Positions 8,582-17,861 of a stretch of DNA of 64,000 nucleotides are shown here, one piece after another; the first letter of the stretch is position 1; the number at the start of each line of letters is the position of its first letter. Location of the stretch: positions 287,902 through 351,901 of the forward strand of contig CCRI01000005.1 in the NCBI GenBank assembly GCA_000985875.1. The letters run 5' to 3'. Both the position numbers and the translations under genes were made by a program. The notes under the pieces are model-generated. The model did no database searches. It was not told the origin of the DNA and was given only the letters and a program-made list of their open reading frames with translations. Origin of the DNA: Neorhizobium galegae bv. officinalis (GTDB taxonomy: Bacteria > Pseudomonadota > Alphaproteobacteria > Rhizobiales > Rhizobiaceae).

Positions 8582-9829
8582 ATGAGCGACGCAAGCGCGC
8601 GCCAAAAGCTGCTGATTGTAGAACGCAAACTCGTCCACAATCGCGGACACCACCATACACAAATTGCCGCGTTGCGTCGGTACTTCCCGCATCACGAGAC
8701 AATTATCGTGGCTGGGGAAGCCTATGACGGATTCCTGGGAACAGCGGCGGGAAAGCTAACCAACAGGGCGATCAAGCTTGCAAAACTGCGATCGCGTTTG
8801 CTCTACGGAAATGCCTTCGAGCAAATGGCTTCCGTATTCGGCGTCCTTAAAGCCAAGCATTCGCTCAAGCTGCCTTGTTCCGCCTTCGGTAGGCAACTGG
8901 CAGAGATATGCCGTAGCCTTGGTGTGGGTGCAAACGATCTCATCGTTATACCGACGGCAGACTTGGACACCCTCGAGTCAGCGGTTGAGCTGAGCGCTGT
9001 ATTGGCAGGTGAAACACCCAGAATTTGCCTCCGCTTCCTGAATTCCGAGTTGGGGGACCGAAACGAAAAGATTCGGTCGAGGCGGCTGAGCGCGATCCTT
9101 GCAAAACTTCCGGCGAACGTTCTGCTGTTCAGCGAGACCGAGGAACTGGCGGCCTATTTTCAGGCGACTTTCGGCATGACCGTCGAAGGGGGGCTTTATC
9201 TCCCCTGCAGCATGCCAGTCGCACTACCTCCACGCCCCAAGATGAATGATAGCGGTAGCTTCCGCGTGGGAATATTCGGAGAACCCCGCCCCGAAAAGGG
9301 TAGCGCGCGGATCGCAGATATCGTCGCGGCCGTTGCTGAGCTGGCTCAGAGCGGATCCGTCGGCGCAATAGATTTCGCCATCCAAGGCTCGATGGCGGAC
9401 TTCAGTGAAGGCGGCGTCTATGGGGGCCTGCAAAATTTCAACGGTAGCGGAGGAAATGTTACCGTTTCTCCACAAGGCAACCGTATATCGCCACAAGAAT
9501 TCGAGCAGCTGTTTCAGTCGACAGATGCGATCCTATTGCCTTATGAGGCGGCGACCTATGGTCTCCAAGGATCCGGTGTCGTTCAAGACGCCGTCGCGGC
9601 CTGTAAGCCCATCATCTATGCCCAGGGGATGTCGATGAAGGCGTTTCTTTCGTTCGGAAATGCCTTGCCCGCGACGACCAATCAAGATTTCGCTAAAGCG
9701 GTTTTACGAATCGCAGCCGATCCATCACGTTTTGAGCTGGGCACCGAGCGCGCGGCCGGGTATTTCCAGGATGTTCTTCTCAACAATCCGATTTTGCGCG
9801 TCTTGGATACACCGATGCATGACCAGTAG
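8582..9829 (+). CDS. Glycosyltransferase, GT4-like
   Basis: This 415-residue protein has the two-Rossmann (GT-B) feel of family 4 enzymes. Residues about 220-235 read RVGIFGEPRPEKGSARI, the usual opening of the C-terminal domain. Later PYEAATYGLQGSGVVQDAVA occupies the place of the nucleotide-sugar-binding E/S-rich motif. ATG 8582 was chosen because the preceding codons are proline-rich and not protein-like; no strong ribosome site is present, so the start is uncertain. It sits 232 bp after the ABC exporter in the same direction and converges with the GT2-GT4 fusion gene. Donor and acceptor are unknown. Confidence 0.72.
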   Translation: MSDASARQKLLIVERKLVHNRGHHHTQIAALRRYFPHHETIIVAGEAYDGFLGTAAGKLTNRAIKLAKLRSRLLYGNAFEQMASVFGVLKAKHSLKLPCSAFGRQLAEICRSLGVGANDLIVIPTADLDTLESAVELSAVLAGETPRICLRFLNSELGDRNEKIRSRRLSAILAKLPANVLLFSETEELAAYFQATFGMTVEGGLYLPCSMPVALPPRPKMNDSGSFRVGIFGEPRPEKGSARIADIVAAVAELAQSGSVGAIDFAIQGSMADFSEGGVYGGLQNFNGSGGNVTVSPQGNRISPQEFEQLFQSTDAILLPYEAATYGLQGSGVVQDAVAACKPIIYAQGMSMKAFLSFGNALPATTNQDFAKAVLRIAADPSRFELGTERAAGYFQDVLLNNPILRVLDTPMHDQ

Positions 9830-9936
9830 CGGGCTTCATAAGCAAGCACGGGCAAGCCGGTCAGCACTTTCAAAGCACAAACATGCCGCTATCGGTCCAG
9901 AACCGCGCGGAGCGGCTCCAATGGTGCCGATGTCAA

Positions 9937-12162
9937 CTACAGGTCCGCTGCTTTCATTAGCTCGTCAAATAGCTTGGCGTATTTGGAGGAAACAGAGGCT
10001 AGATCGTATTCTTTAATCGCCTTTTCACGTGCCGCAAGTCTTAGGCTTTCCGCTTGGGCTCGATTGGTAAGCCATTTTATCCCAGCGGCCAATTCATCCG
10101 TGTCGAAAGGGCGCGCCAGCCAGCCATTCACCCGGTGGTCAATCATATCGCTCAAGCCGGCGACGTCGAAGGCCGCACATGGTGTGCCACAAGCCAGTGC
10201 CTCTGCAATCGTGTTTGGCAAATTATCTTCTCGCGAGGCACAAACGAACACGTCTGCAGCGGAATATGCCATGGCTAGGTCATCATCATTTTTTATATTG
10301 CCGAGCGCATGCAACCGGACACCATCCGGAAGTTGCGAGAAAAAATCTCCATCACCAAACGTGAGTAACGTACACGGAAATTTGAGTTTTCCAAGACATT
10401 CAATGAGAAGATCGCTTCCTTTTCTAGGGTCATTCAGGCTTTGTGCTCCAAATAGAATGACGCACTCATCTATTGAAATACCAAAATGTGATCGCGATAC
10501 TTCTTGATCATACGGCTTAAATACATCTGTATCCAAACCATTTGGAATGACTTCAATCCGGCGGCCAGCCAATAGGCTACTTTCAGCTGCAATCTCGGCA
10601 AGCCACCTACTGGGGCAAACAATCGTTAGATCCATCTTCCGATATACCTCAGCCTTGGTTTGTATTAGTTGCCGAGAGATATCAAAAGCATCCGAACTTC
10701 CCAGTTGCGGACATTGACCGCACTCCTCGCGGTATCTGGTGCAGTCCCCGGTGTAATGGCAGCCACCAGTGAAAGCCCAGGTGTCATGCAGTGTCCAGAC
10801 AACAGGTCGCTTTAAGGCCACCAGTTCGTCAAAGTCCACAACTCCATCTACGACCCAATTTAGGTGCACAAGTGCAGGCCTTGTCCGAGCGAGGGAAATC
10901 CTCAAGGGATTCTGGCTCAACGACGGAGAGAAGAAGGACCCCTCGCGGAGGGAATACCGCCTAAGCAGCCTTTTTTCGTGACGCGTGAACCGTCGCGCAA
11001 TTTTCCCCCGGATGGATCGGCTATCAAGCCCCCAAACTGCCGAGTCAGAGTCCTCTCTGACGAGGGTAAGATAGACTGAATTTGGGTAGATCTGCCTAAT
11101 GCCACTAAACACCCTCCAAGCAGCCCGCGCCGCTCCACCCTTTTTCTGGTAGGTATTAACTGTGAGTATATCAACTTGGGAGGGAGAGCCGAAAGCGAAG
11201 CTTAACAGAAAAGAGGGCAGGCTCCGGCCGTAGCTTGCTACCTTTCGTGCAGCGCGATTTATGCCACGAAACGGACCGCTCTGCCGAGGATATAGCGGTC
11301 CGTTAAACGCGGTCACAAACCGAGCTGCGATTCGCGGATCCATAACATCGGCCGGGCTAAAACGTTTTGGATACCAGTCGTCTTCGAGCTTTGTGTGGAC
11401 GAAGCGCGGATTTGGTTTGGTGTGCACCCCTGAATTGTCCAATCCGATATTCTGGACCAGCGACTTTCTCGGATACATGCAACGCATGTCGTTTGCATAG
11501 TGAGCGAAGCTAAAGCGGATCGCCCATGAGTCGATCTTACCTTCCTTCTGCTGGCGAAGCATTTTAGTAAGATCTCGACCACCCTTGTCAAACTCCGCCC
11601 GTGCCATCTCGTCCTTCATGAAATCGGCAAAATAGCTCATGTCCCAATCAACGAGATTCCAACGATCGCGCCAAGTCCCCCAGGACCATGAGGAGCAACG
11701 GTATCCCGCGAAGGTATCGTAAGGAAAGTCACGAGGAATATGTAGATAACCCTCGGGGAGCCGATAGCCGGTTACTGAAAAAGCCTTTGGATCATTTGAA
11801 TAGCGATCCAAAGCATCGTTCATGAAGGCGATGAAATTCTTAGTTGTAACGAGATCATCTTCCAGAACTATGATCCGACCATGCTCTCTTAGCAATTCGC
11901 TCACGCCGGTGATGACGGAATTCGCCAACCCCATGTTGACTGAGCGTGTGATGAGGGAGACGGAGGCAAATCCCGAGACCCCGCGAACGACTTCACGAAC
12001 CGATGCAACAGAGGCCGTATCAGCATCCGACTTAGGCCCGTCGCTGAAAACATAGAGGTCTGTCTCAGGAGCCAGCGTGTTCCTGACGAGGGCCTCGAGT
12101 GTTGCCCTCGTGTGTTCAGGACGGTTATAGGTGAACAGTGCGACTGGCGACCGTATTGGCAT
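9937..12162 (-). CDS. Two-domain glycosyltransferase (GT2-like fused to GT4)
   Basis: This 741-residue protein carries two catalytic modules. Residues about 1-300 are a GT-A fold: opening PVALFTYNRPEHTRATLEAL, a DxD-like IIVLEDDLVTTKNF, and the acceptor-side SSWSWGTWRDRWN. Residues about 345-741 are a GT-B family 4 domain with WTLHDTWAFTGGCHYTGDC, a CGQCPQL cysteine cluster, VIPNGLDTDVF and the sugar-nucleotide motif EDNLPNTIAEALACGTP. Such fusions allow two consecutive sugar additions by one polypeptide. It is oriented against the exporter and GT4 genes, with an FkbM methyltransferase gene behind it in the same direction, consistent with an EPS or O-antigen locus. Confidence 0.85.
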   Translation of the reverse strand: MPIRSPVALFTYNRPEHTRATLEALVRNTLAPETDLYVFSDGPKSDADTASVASVREVVRGVSGFASVSLITRSVNMGLANSVITGVSELLREHGRIIVLEDDLVTTKNFIAFMNDALDRYSNDPKAFSVTGYRLPEGYLHIPRDFPYDTFAGYRCSSWSWGTWRDRWNLVDWDMSYFADFMKDEMARAEFDKGGRDLTKMLRQQKEGKIDSWAIRFSFAHYANDMRCMYPRKSLVQNIGLDNSGVHTKPNPRFVHTKLEDDWYPKRFSPADVMDPRIAARFVTAFNGPLYPRQSGPFRGINRAARKVASYGRSLPSFLLSFAFGSPSQVDILTVNTYQKKGGAARAAWRVFSGIRQIYPNSVYLTLVREDSDSAVWGLDSRSIRGKIARRFTRHEKRLLRRYSLREGSFFSPSLSQNPLRISLARTRPALVHLNWVVDGVVDFDELVALKRPVVWTLHDTWAFTGGCHYTGDCTRYREECGQCPQLGSSDAFDISRQLIQTKAEVYRKMDLTIVCPSRWLAEIAAESSLLAGRRIEVIPNGLDTDVFKPYDQEVSRSHFGISIDECVILFGAQSLNDPRKGSDLLIECLGKLKFPCTLLTFGDGDFFSQLPDGVRLHALGNIKNDDDLAMAYSAADVFVCASREDNLPNTIAEALACGTPCAAFDVAGLSDMIDHRVNGWLARPFDTDELAAGIKWLTNRAQAESLRLAAREKAIKEYDLASVSSKYAKLFDELMKAADL

Positions 12163-12290
12163 AGTAGATGTTGGCTCCGCAACGCTAAGCAGATTTGAAG
12201 ACTGATTTCGCCCTAGGCGTCTGAACTAAGTGCGCAATGTTTCGGCTAGTGGCATTTCAAAGGCGCAAAATATAAAAGCGAAGCCAAGTG

Positions 12291-13091
12291 CTATTCTCGA
12301 ACAAATGTCGCATTGCAGCCTTCGATGGTAACGCAGCGCATTCCGGCACCGGATAGCATGCTAATATGCTGGGCAATTCGGTCATCTGCGCGGCCATCAA
12401 GCGGAGAATGGCATTCATCGAACTCGATCAAAAGGATGCGCGGCAAAGTGAGCGATGAAACGATGTCCTCGATCACTTGATACTCAGCTCCCTCGATATC
12501 TATCTTCAGCAAATCCAATTGCGTGTCGCCATGTCTTTCCATCAGTGTTTTGACACGATGGCACTGTGCGATGAAGAAATCCTCGGTCCCTTGCAAATTG
12601 ACTGCAGAGCAAGAGACGTGATCCGGATTTTTTGGCAGATAGAAACGCATCTCTGCGTCTTTCCCCGCAAGGCCAACCTCCCAAAATGTAATTCTCTGCA
12701 GATCCTGCTGGCTCACGTCATAGAATTCGGTCTCGGCGCTACTCACGCAGAACGGTAAACCCGAAGCAACCGCATTGGACAATTGCTTGAAGTGCTCGAT
12801 GGCCCTGGGTGTTGGATCGATTATTCGCACATCACACGAAAAACCACGGGCCAACTGGCAGTCAAAGCTAATATCTTCCCCGGCCCCAGCGAGATAGCAT
12901 ACACTTGCCGAGGTTAAACCATGGGCTTTCGGCAGGTGCCATCCGCCATAGCCGCTACCAAGCCTTATGATTTGGGACGATGGCAGGAGGCCGGCAGGAG
13001 CAACATGCTTCGAAAGCGGCGAATCTCTACGGACCTCTCGATGTTTGCGTCCGAATGCTCGATCCGAGAGACGCTTCAACAGTTGAACCAC
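12291..13091 (-). CDS. FkbM-family methyltransferase
   Basis: This protein has about 266 residues. SAM-binding features include VCYLAGAGEDISFD near the N-terminus and the FkbM hallmark LLKIDIEGAEYQVIEDI, followed by ILLIEFDECHSP. FkbM enzymes O-methylate sugars or polyketides. A GTG at 13091 has GGAG nine bases upstream and is preferred; a TTG at 13109 is the alternative. It lies 128 bp upstream of the GT2-GT4 fusion on the same strand, so methylation of the same glycan is likely. A second, unrelated-looking FkbM gene lies on the other strand past a glycosyltransferase remnant. Confidence 0.85.
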   Translation of the reverse strand: MVQLLKRLSDRAFGRKHREVRRDSPLSKHVAPAGLLPSSQIIRLGSGYGGWHLPKAHGLTSASVCYLAGAGEDISFDCQLARGFSCDVRIIDPTPRAIEHFKQLSNAVASGLPFCVSSAETEFYDVSQQDLQRITFWEVGLAGKDAEMRFYLPKNPDHVSCSAVNLQGTEDFFIAQCHRVKTLMERHGDTQLDLLKIDIEGAEYQVIEDIVSSLTLPRILLIEFDECHSPLDGRADDRIAQHISMLSGAGMRCVTIEGCNATFVRE

Positions 13092-13159
13092 GCTAATTAT
13101 CTCCAACAACTTAGGTTGCCGAAACCTACCGACAATCCGGCTTTACGTCAAAGCTGATT

Positions 13160-13606
13160 ACTCTTTCGGCTTCCGACGATAATTTCCACTTTGGGACGCT
13201 CAACGGCTTGAACTTCACGCATGGCCGGCAGCGATCGAGGACAGCTACTTCTTCGGCCGATATCCTCTCATCTGGGGTGGGCGACCTGGCGCCGAGTTGT
13301 ACCAGGGCGGCTCGACGCCTGAGGCTATCAAATTATTGCCTCACAATGGCTTCAGCGACAAATCAGTATACAGCCGAGGGGGCAATCTGATCAGCAATCT
13401 CGGTTCCGCGCGGATGCAACGCATACCTCAAGGTCTAACAATGTCGCGGACCTTCCCCGCCGGAGCGTGGAGTTTCCGCTGCGCCACCCGCAAGTGCCTG
13501 CCACGAACTCCTCGCCGACGATATCTATATGCGCGAGCGCTGCTATCGAAAGAAGAAGGAAATGAGGCTGGAGCGTATCCTGAGAAAGATATGCCCGAAA
13601 CACTGA
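13160..13606 (+). pseudogene. Frameshifted glycosyltransferase remnant
   Basis: Pieces of one glycosyltransferase can be read in shifting frames along this strand. They are FGTLNGLNFTHGRQRS (from about 13187), then DSYFFGRYPLIWG (about 13238), WATWRRV reached only by a shift near 13280, GNLISNLG (about 13382), ADATHTSRSNNVADLPRRS (about 13412) and FPLRHPQ. The last piece, DDIYMRERCYRKKKEMRLE, leads to a stop at 13604-13606. The order matches GT2/HlpA-like transferases, which carry WGWATWRRxW, then NLxSNxGFGxxATHT and FPLxHP. At least four frame changes and a missing N-terminal half show it is dead. It fills what otherwise looks like a gene-free gap between the two FkbM genes. Confidence 0.75.
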
Positions 13607-13817
13607 CAGGAACTGGTGGCCAGCCCATAATCATCGCCGCGGTATTCGACCCGCGCCATGCAGCGTGGCGGGATTTTGCTTATCTGCCTGAATCGTTTGA
13701 CGTCGCTATAGCACAGGCTCGACGCGATATGCTATCTGGCGCCACGTGTCCATGTCCATGCAAAGGGCTCCAGAGACGGCGATCCCATCGTTTTTGGAAG
13801 CTACGGAGTGAAATTCA

Positions 13818-14510
13818 ATGCCCAAACTGCGTCTTCCTTTTAAAAAGAAAAAGCCTGGCAGCGCATATTTTGGGCTCAACGAGTTGGATCGGAAGATCGA
13901 GAAATATATCGACTACGACAACGGGTTCTACGTGGAACTGGGCGCCAATGACGGCATTCGCCAGTCCAACACCTATTATTTCGAAAAAAATCGCGGATGG
14001 AGCGGCATCCTCATAGAACCCTCGCCAAACAATTTTCTGGAATGCAGAAGGAACCGCAGCGAGAAGAATGCCATATTTTGCAATGCCTGCGTGCGCTTCG
14101 GTTATCCTCACAAATATGTGGATATGACTTACGGCAACCTCATGAGCGTCTCAACGAATGTCGAGGTCGACTTGGAGAGCGTATCAGCCCATCTGGAACT
14201 CTCGCGACAATTCCTGAGGAATCGCGAAGCGACATTCGAGTTCGGTGCGGTGGCAAAGCCGCTCAGCACGATCCTGGACGAGGGCAAGGCGCCGGCGCTG
14301 ATGGACATCTTGTCGCTGGACGTCGAAGGTGCCGAACTGGAGGTCCTGATGGGTGTGGATTTCGACCGCCACAATTTCAGGTTCATGGTGATAGAGTGCC
14401 GGAATATAGACCGGATGCGAAGTTTCCTGGAAGCCAAGGGCTACTCCCTCCTGGATAAGCTTACGGGGCACGACTACCTGTTCAAGTTCAATATGGCCGA
14501 AACCGCCTGA
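13818..14510 (+). CDS. FkbM-family methyltransferase (second)
   Basis: This 230-residue protein has the SAM-binding motif FYVELGANDGIRQSNTYYFE near residue 37, IEPSPNNFLECRRNRS, and the FkbM core DILSLDVEGAELEVLMGVDF with VIECRNID following. The FVELGAxDGxxxSNTxxFE form is typical of FkbM proteins that modify surface glycans or GPI-like structures. It lies about 210 bp downstream of the broken glycosyltransferase in the same direction and may once have been co-transcribed with it. A basic lysine-rich N-terminus (LPFKKKKPG) is present. Confidence 0.88.
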   Translation: MPKLRLPFKKKKPGSAYFGLNELDRKIEKYIDYDNGFYVELGANDGIRQSNTYYFEKNRGWSGILIEPSPNNFLECRRNRSEKNAIFCNACVRFGYPHKYVDMTYGNLMSVSTNVEVDLESVSAHLELSRQFLRNREATFEFGAVAKPLSTILDEGKAPALMDILSLDVEGAELEVLMGVDFDRHNFRFMVIECRNIDRMRSFLEAKGYSLLDKLTGHDYLFKFNMAETA

Positions 14511-14653
14511 TGATCCACCTTAGAAGCCCCGACGGAAGCGGTTGCCGTGCGGTGCTTATCTTCTGTCTCTGATAATCGGCCCCCAATGCAACGGATCAGG
14601 CCCCTTGCGCGTTGCGCGCCATTGGCTCGCATGGTGCGGGTCAACAACATGGC

Positions 14654-16060
14654 ATGCTGATGCGGCTCGGCGCAATTCTTGATCGCTGGAACAACCAATC
14701 CCTCGCCCGGCAGTTTCTGCTCGCGGGAGGTTTGGTCGCCTTCGCGGCGATGCTTTTGGTCGGTGCCTTCGTGACCAGCCTCATCGAAGCGGCGGTCACC
14801 CGCAATTCGGCAGCTTCCACCGCCCTTTATGTCGACAGCATCATCGCCCCGCTGCTCCCGGACATGAAGACCAACCAGACGCTCGACGACGTCACCACCC
14901 GCGCGCTCGACGAAACCTTCGGCCAGGGCGCGCTCGGCGGCCAGGTCATATCCTTCAAGCTCTGGCGCAGGGACGGCACGATCCTCTATGCAACGGACAA
15001 AAGCATGGTGGGGCAGAAATACGGTCCGAGCGAGGGTCTGAGAACCGCATTTTCCGGACAGATGGTGGCGCGCTTCGGCCTTGCCGAGGACCCGGAAAGC
15101 AAGGCCGAGCGCGCGACCGGGATGCCACTTCTCGAGATCTACAATCCCATCCTGCAACCTTGGTCGGGAGAGGTCGTCGCGGTCTCGGAGTTCTACGAGG
15201 TCGCGGGCGATTTTGAGCGCAGCCTTTACCAGGCCCAGCTTCGCAGCTGGGCTGCGGTTGCCGGCGTCACGCTCGCCTTCTTCCTGATCCTTTCGGCGAT
15301 CGTTTTCCGCGGCAGCCGCACGATCGACCATCAGCGGCAGGCGCTGACGCAGCGGGTCGCTGAACTCTCTGATCTCCTTTCGCAAAACAGGACCCTTCAC
15401 GCGCGGGCTCAGCGCGCCTCGCGGCGCGCCACCGCCCTCAACGAGAGTTATCTGCGCCGGCTCGGCGCCGACCTGCATGATGGGCCGGCCCAGCTTGTCG
15501 CTTATGCGGCACTGCGGGTGGACAGCCGGCTCCTGACCGATCCCGCAACCCCGCCCGACGCCCGCGAAGCGGAGGTTACCACGATCAAGGCGCGCCTCGA
15601 CGAAGCGATGGACGAGATCCGTAGCATCTGCAGTGGTCTGGTTCTGCCGCAGATCGAGACCGCCGAACTGCCCGACGTGCTGCAGCGCGCCGTCAACGCG
15701 CACCGGCAGCGCACCGGCGTCGCTGTCGCGCTGTCGGTGTCAAGCGGATCGCGAGCGCTTTCGCCCTCGGCCAAGATCTGCATCTATCGCTTCGTGCAGG
15801 AGGCCCTCAACAACGGTTTCCGGCACGGCGGCGGCGTGGAGCAGAGCGTCCGCCAGAGTTTTGACAACGGCAATGTCGTTGTCGAAGTTTCCGATCGGGG
15901 GCCGGGTTTCGATCCCCAACACATCCGCCCGGAGGGCCTCGGGCTCGCAGGGCTCAGGGAGCGGATCGAAAGCCTCGGCGGGACATTTTCAATCATCACA
16001 TCGAAGGACGGAACCACGGTCAGAATGTCGCTGAACGTGCATGAAATGGAGCAGGCCTGA
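14654..16060 (+). CDS. Membrane sensor histidine kinase, NarL/UhpB type
   Basis: About 468 residues. Two membrane segments (about 20-45 and 205-228) flank a periplasmic sensor region of roughly 160 residues. The cytoplasmic part has a coiled linker, the HisKA_3 phosphoacceptor motif [15 protein letters not shown] (His275), and an ATPase with [14 protein letters not shown] and DRGPGFDPQ, then [16 protein letters not shown]. The start at 14654 is tentative because several ATGs are close together and none has a strong ribosome site. Its stop overlaps the response-regulator ATG (TGATG), so the two are translationally coupled. The ligand is unknown. Confidence 0.9.
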   Translation: MLMRLGAILDRWNNQSLARQFLLAGGLVAFAAMLLVGAFVTSLIEAAVTRNSAASTALYVDSIIAPLLPDMKTNQTLDDVTTRALDETFGQGALGGQVISFKLWRRDGTILYATDKSMVGQKYGPSEGLRTAFSGQMVARFGLAEDPESKAERATGMPLLEIYNPILQPWSGEVVAVSEFYEVAGDFERSLYQAQLRSWAAVAGVTLAFFLILSAIVFRGSRTIDHQRQALTQRVAELSDLLSQNRTLHARAQRASRRATALNESYLRRLGADLHDGPAQLVAYAALRVDSRLLTDPATPPDAREAEVTTIKARLDEAMDEIRSICSGLVLPQIETAELPDVLQRAVNAHRQRTGVAVALSVSSGSRALSPSAKICIYRFVQEALNNGFRHGGGVEQSVRQSFDNGNVVVEVSDRGPGFDPQHIRPEGLGLAGLRERIESLGGTFSIITSKDGTTVRMSLNVHEMEQA

Positions 16061-16731
16061 TGACAGGAATAAAGATTGCGGTCGTCGACGATCATCCGTT
16101 GTTCCGCGAAGGCGTGACGCGCAGCTTCGGCGAGATCGAGGATTTCGAGATGGTCGGCGAAGGCGGTTCGCGCGACGACGCGCTGCGTATCGTTCGGGAA
16201 TTGTGCCCGGACGTGATGCTGATGGACATTTCCATGCCCGGAAACGGGCTCCAAGCCATTGCCGAAGCGCTCGATCATTGCCCGGACCTGAAGATCGTTA
16301 TGCTGACCGTCTCGGAGGCGAGCGAAGACATTGCAACCGCGCTGAAGCTCGGCGCAAAAGGCTACGTTCTCAAGGGTGTCGGCTCCAGAGGCCTGGCAGA
16401 CGTGGTGAGAACCGTGGCATCGGGTGAGAGCTATGTTTCACCTGCCCTTTCGGCGAGGCTGATCGCCGGCCTATCCGCCTCCGGCGAAACCCCGGCAAAG
16501 CCCAGCCTTTTGTCGGAATTGACCGATCGCGAACAGGAGGTTCTAAGCCTCGTGGCATCAGGCCTCAGCAACAAGCGGGTGGCGCGCGAACTCGATCTTC
16601 ACGAAAAGACCGTCAAGCATCACATGACGCGCATCCTGTCGAAGCTGAAGGTGACCAATCGGACGGAGGCGGCCCTGGCTCTTCGCGATGCGACCGATCA
16701 ACGCTCAGCGGCCGAAAGACCGCAATCTTGA
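16060..16731 (+). CDS. NarL/FixJ-type response regulator
   Basis: This 223-residue protein has a receiver domain ([14 protein letters not shown], phospho-acceptor Asp56 in MLMDISMPG, Lys in YVLKGVG). A LuxR-type helix-turn-helix follows ([19 protein letters not shown], then [15 protein letters not shown]). It overlaps the kinase gene by one base, so they form a cognate pair. The DNA-binding domain indicates transcriptional output. Its 3' end overlaps by 27 bp the 3' end of a convergent gene for a Gly/Asn-rich exported protein. Confidence 0.95.
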   Translation: MTGIKIAVVDDHPLFREGVTRSFGEIEDFEMVGEGGSRDDALRIVRELCPDVMLMDISMPGNGLQAIAEALDHCPDLKIVMLTVSEASEDIATALKLGAKGYVLKGVGSRGLADVVRTVASGESYVSPALSARLIAGLSASGETPAKPSLLSELTDREQEVLSLVASGLSNKRVARELDLHEKTVKHHMTRILSKLKVTNRTEAALALRDATDQRSAAERPQS

Positions 16732-17313
16732 GGCATCCGAAGGGGTCGCGGTCCGGGTGACGATCGTGCGGGAGCGCGAATCCCGCATCTCGTAGCGGCC
16801 TTGTGAAATCCGTTCCGTCGCGCCGTTTTGATGGCGGACGGTTATCGAGGATCCGCGAACATCGACCTCGACGCCGGCTTTCGCTGGAGCAGCCGGGGTG
16901 GCGGGTTGCGCGGGTGTCGCCGGGGCCCTGCCGGGATTTGCGGCCCCGCCTGCTGAAGCCGATCCGGCGCCCGCACCGGTTCCCGAGCCACCGGTGCCGT
17001 TATCGGCTCCGCCGGCGTTACCATTCCCGTTGCCGCCGCTATTGCCGTTGCCATTTCCGCTATTGCCGGAGTCGCCGCCGGCATTGTCGCCGCCGTTTCC
17101 GTTGCCATTGCCGCCAGAACCGCCGTTGCCGTTTTCACCGCCGTTTCCACCATTGCTTCCGCCGCCGCCATTGCCATTGCCTTCCTGGGCCGCGACGCTC
17201 GACAGCGCGACGCGCAGCATGCCATCCGCACCGGCCACCACCTTCAAGGGCAGCACGGTTGCAACAATCGCTGTGAGCGCTCCGCTCACGAAAAGCATTT
17301 TACGGATCAGCAT
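16705..17313 (-). CDS. Exported Gly/Asn-rich low-complexity protein
   Basis: This 202-residue protein has a signal peptide or N-terminal anchor ([20 protein letters not shown]). A Gly-Asn-rich tract of [16 protein letters not shown] and similar units follows, about residues 45-110, then an Ala/Pro linker. The C-terminal domain of about 55 residues reads [20 protein letters not shown] and [19 protein letters not shown]. The tract is extended and glycine-rich like surface or matrix proteins. The C-terminal domain is the conserved part of a family I cannot name. Its stop lies inside the response-regulator gene on the other strand. Confidence 0.75.
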   Translation of the reverse strand: MLIRKMLFVSGALTAIVATVLPLKVVAGADGMLRVALSSVAAQEGNGNGGGGSNGGNGGENGNGGSGGNGNGNGGDNAGGDSGNSGNGNGNSGGNGNGNAGGADNGTGGSGTGAGAGSASAGGAANPGRAPATPAQPATPAAPAKAGVEVDVRGSSITVRHQNGATERISQGRYEMRDSRSRTIVTRTATPSDASRLRSFGR

Positions 17314-17861
17314 CTCTCGGCTCCTGGGTGGCCATCTCCTGCTTGGGGCATTTTTGAACTGGTATGCAAGTCTAAATCGGACACCTGCCTAATGGTTCCG
17401 TAGCGCAATTCCCGGTCAAAGAGCCCGCCGACCGCGACAGGATGGTCGGCGGGCAAGGTTCTGCGCTGAAAAGGACCGATGATTGCGCAGGAACCGGATC
17501 TGATCCCATCAGGCGGCAAGCGCTCCCAAGATGGCAATGCAGACAGAAAGCCGCGACAGGGATCGGAAGCCACCTGGACCGCGAACATGCCGTTGTCCGT
17601 GACGGAAACCCCCTGAAAAACCTCCAGGCCCAACGGCACCCTATCAGTCCGGTTTCGCGATTTCATCTCCCCTTAGACCTTTAACCCGCCCCCTCAGACC
17701 AAAGGCCCAACGACGATCAGCCCGAAGTCCTGCTCTGCCCGACTGAAGCCCGAACGGCGGAACGAGCGGTGGCACCCGTAGTTGGACGGTGATTGCGAAC
17801 CCAGGCAGTGGCTCGCAAATGAAACAAAGGCTCAAGAGAAATAGGAGGTAGAGGAAACAGC
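17314..17861. other. Intergenic region with perfect inverted repeat
   Basis: This 548-bp gap lies between two divergent exported-protein genes and should hold both promoters. The clear structure is an 11-bp perfect inverted repeat, GCCCGCCGACC at 17423-17433 and GGTCGGCGGGC at 17444-17454, with a 10-nt spacer and no T run. No protein-like frame is seen. Confidence 0.5.

Noticed and set aside
13297..14016. 239-codon plus-strand open frame as an intact gene
   Set aside because: It strings together out-of-frame pieces of the glycosyltransferase remnant and runs over the start of the second FkbM gene.
14474..15703. 409-codon open frame opposite the histidine kinase
   Set aside because: The plus strand encodes clear HisKA_3 and ATPase motifs; the antisense product is Arg/Gly-rich with no domain.
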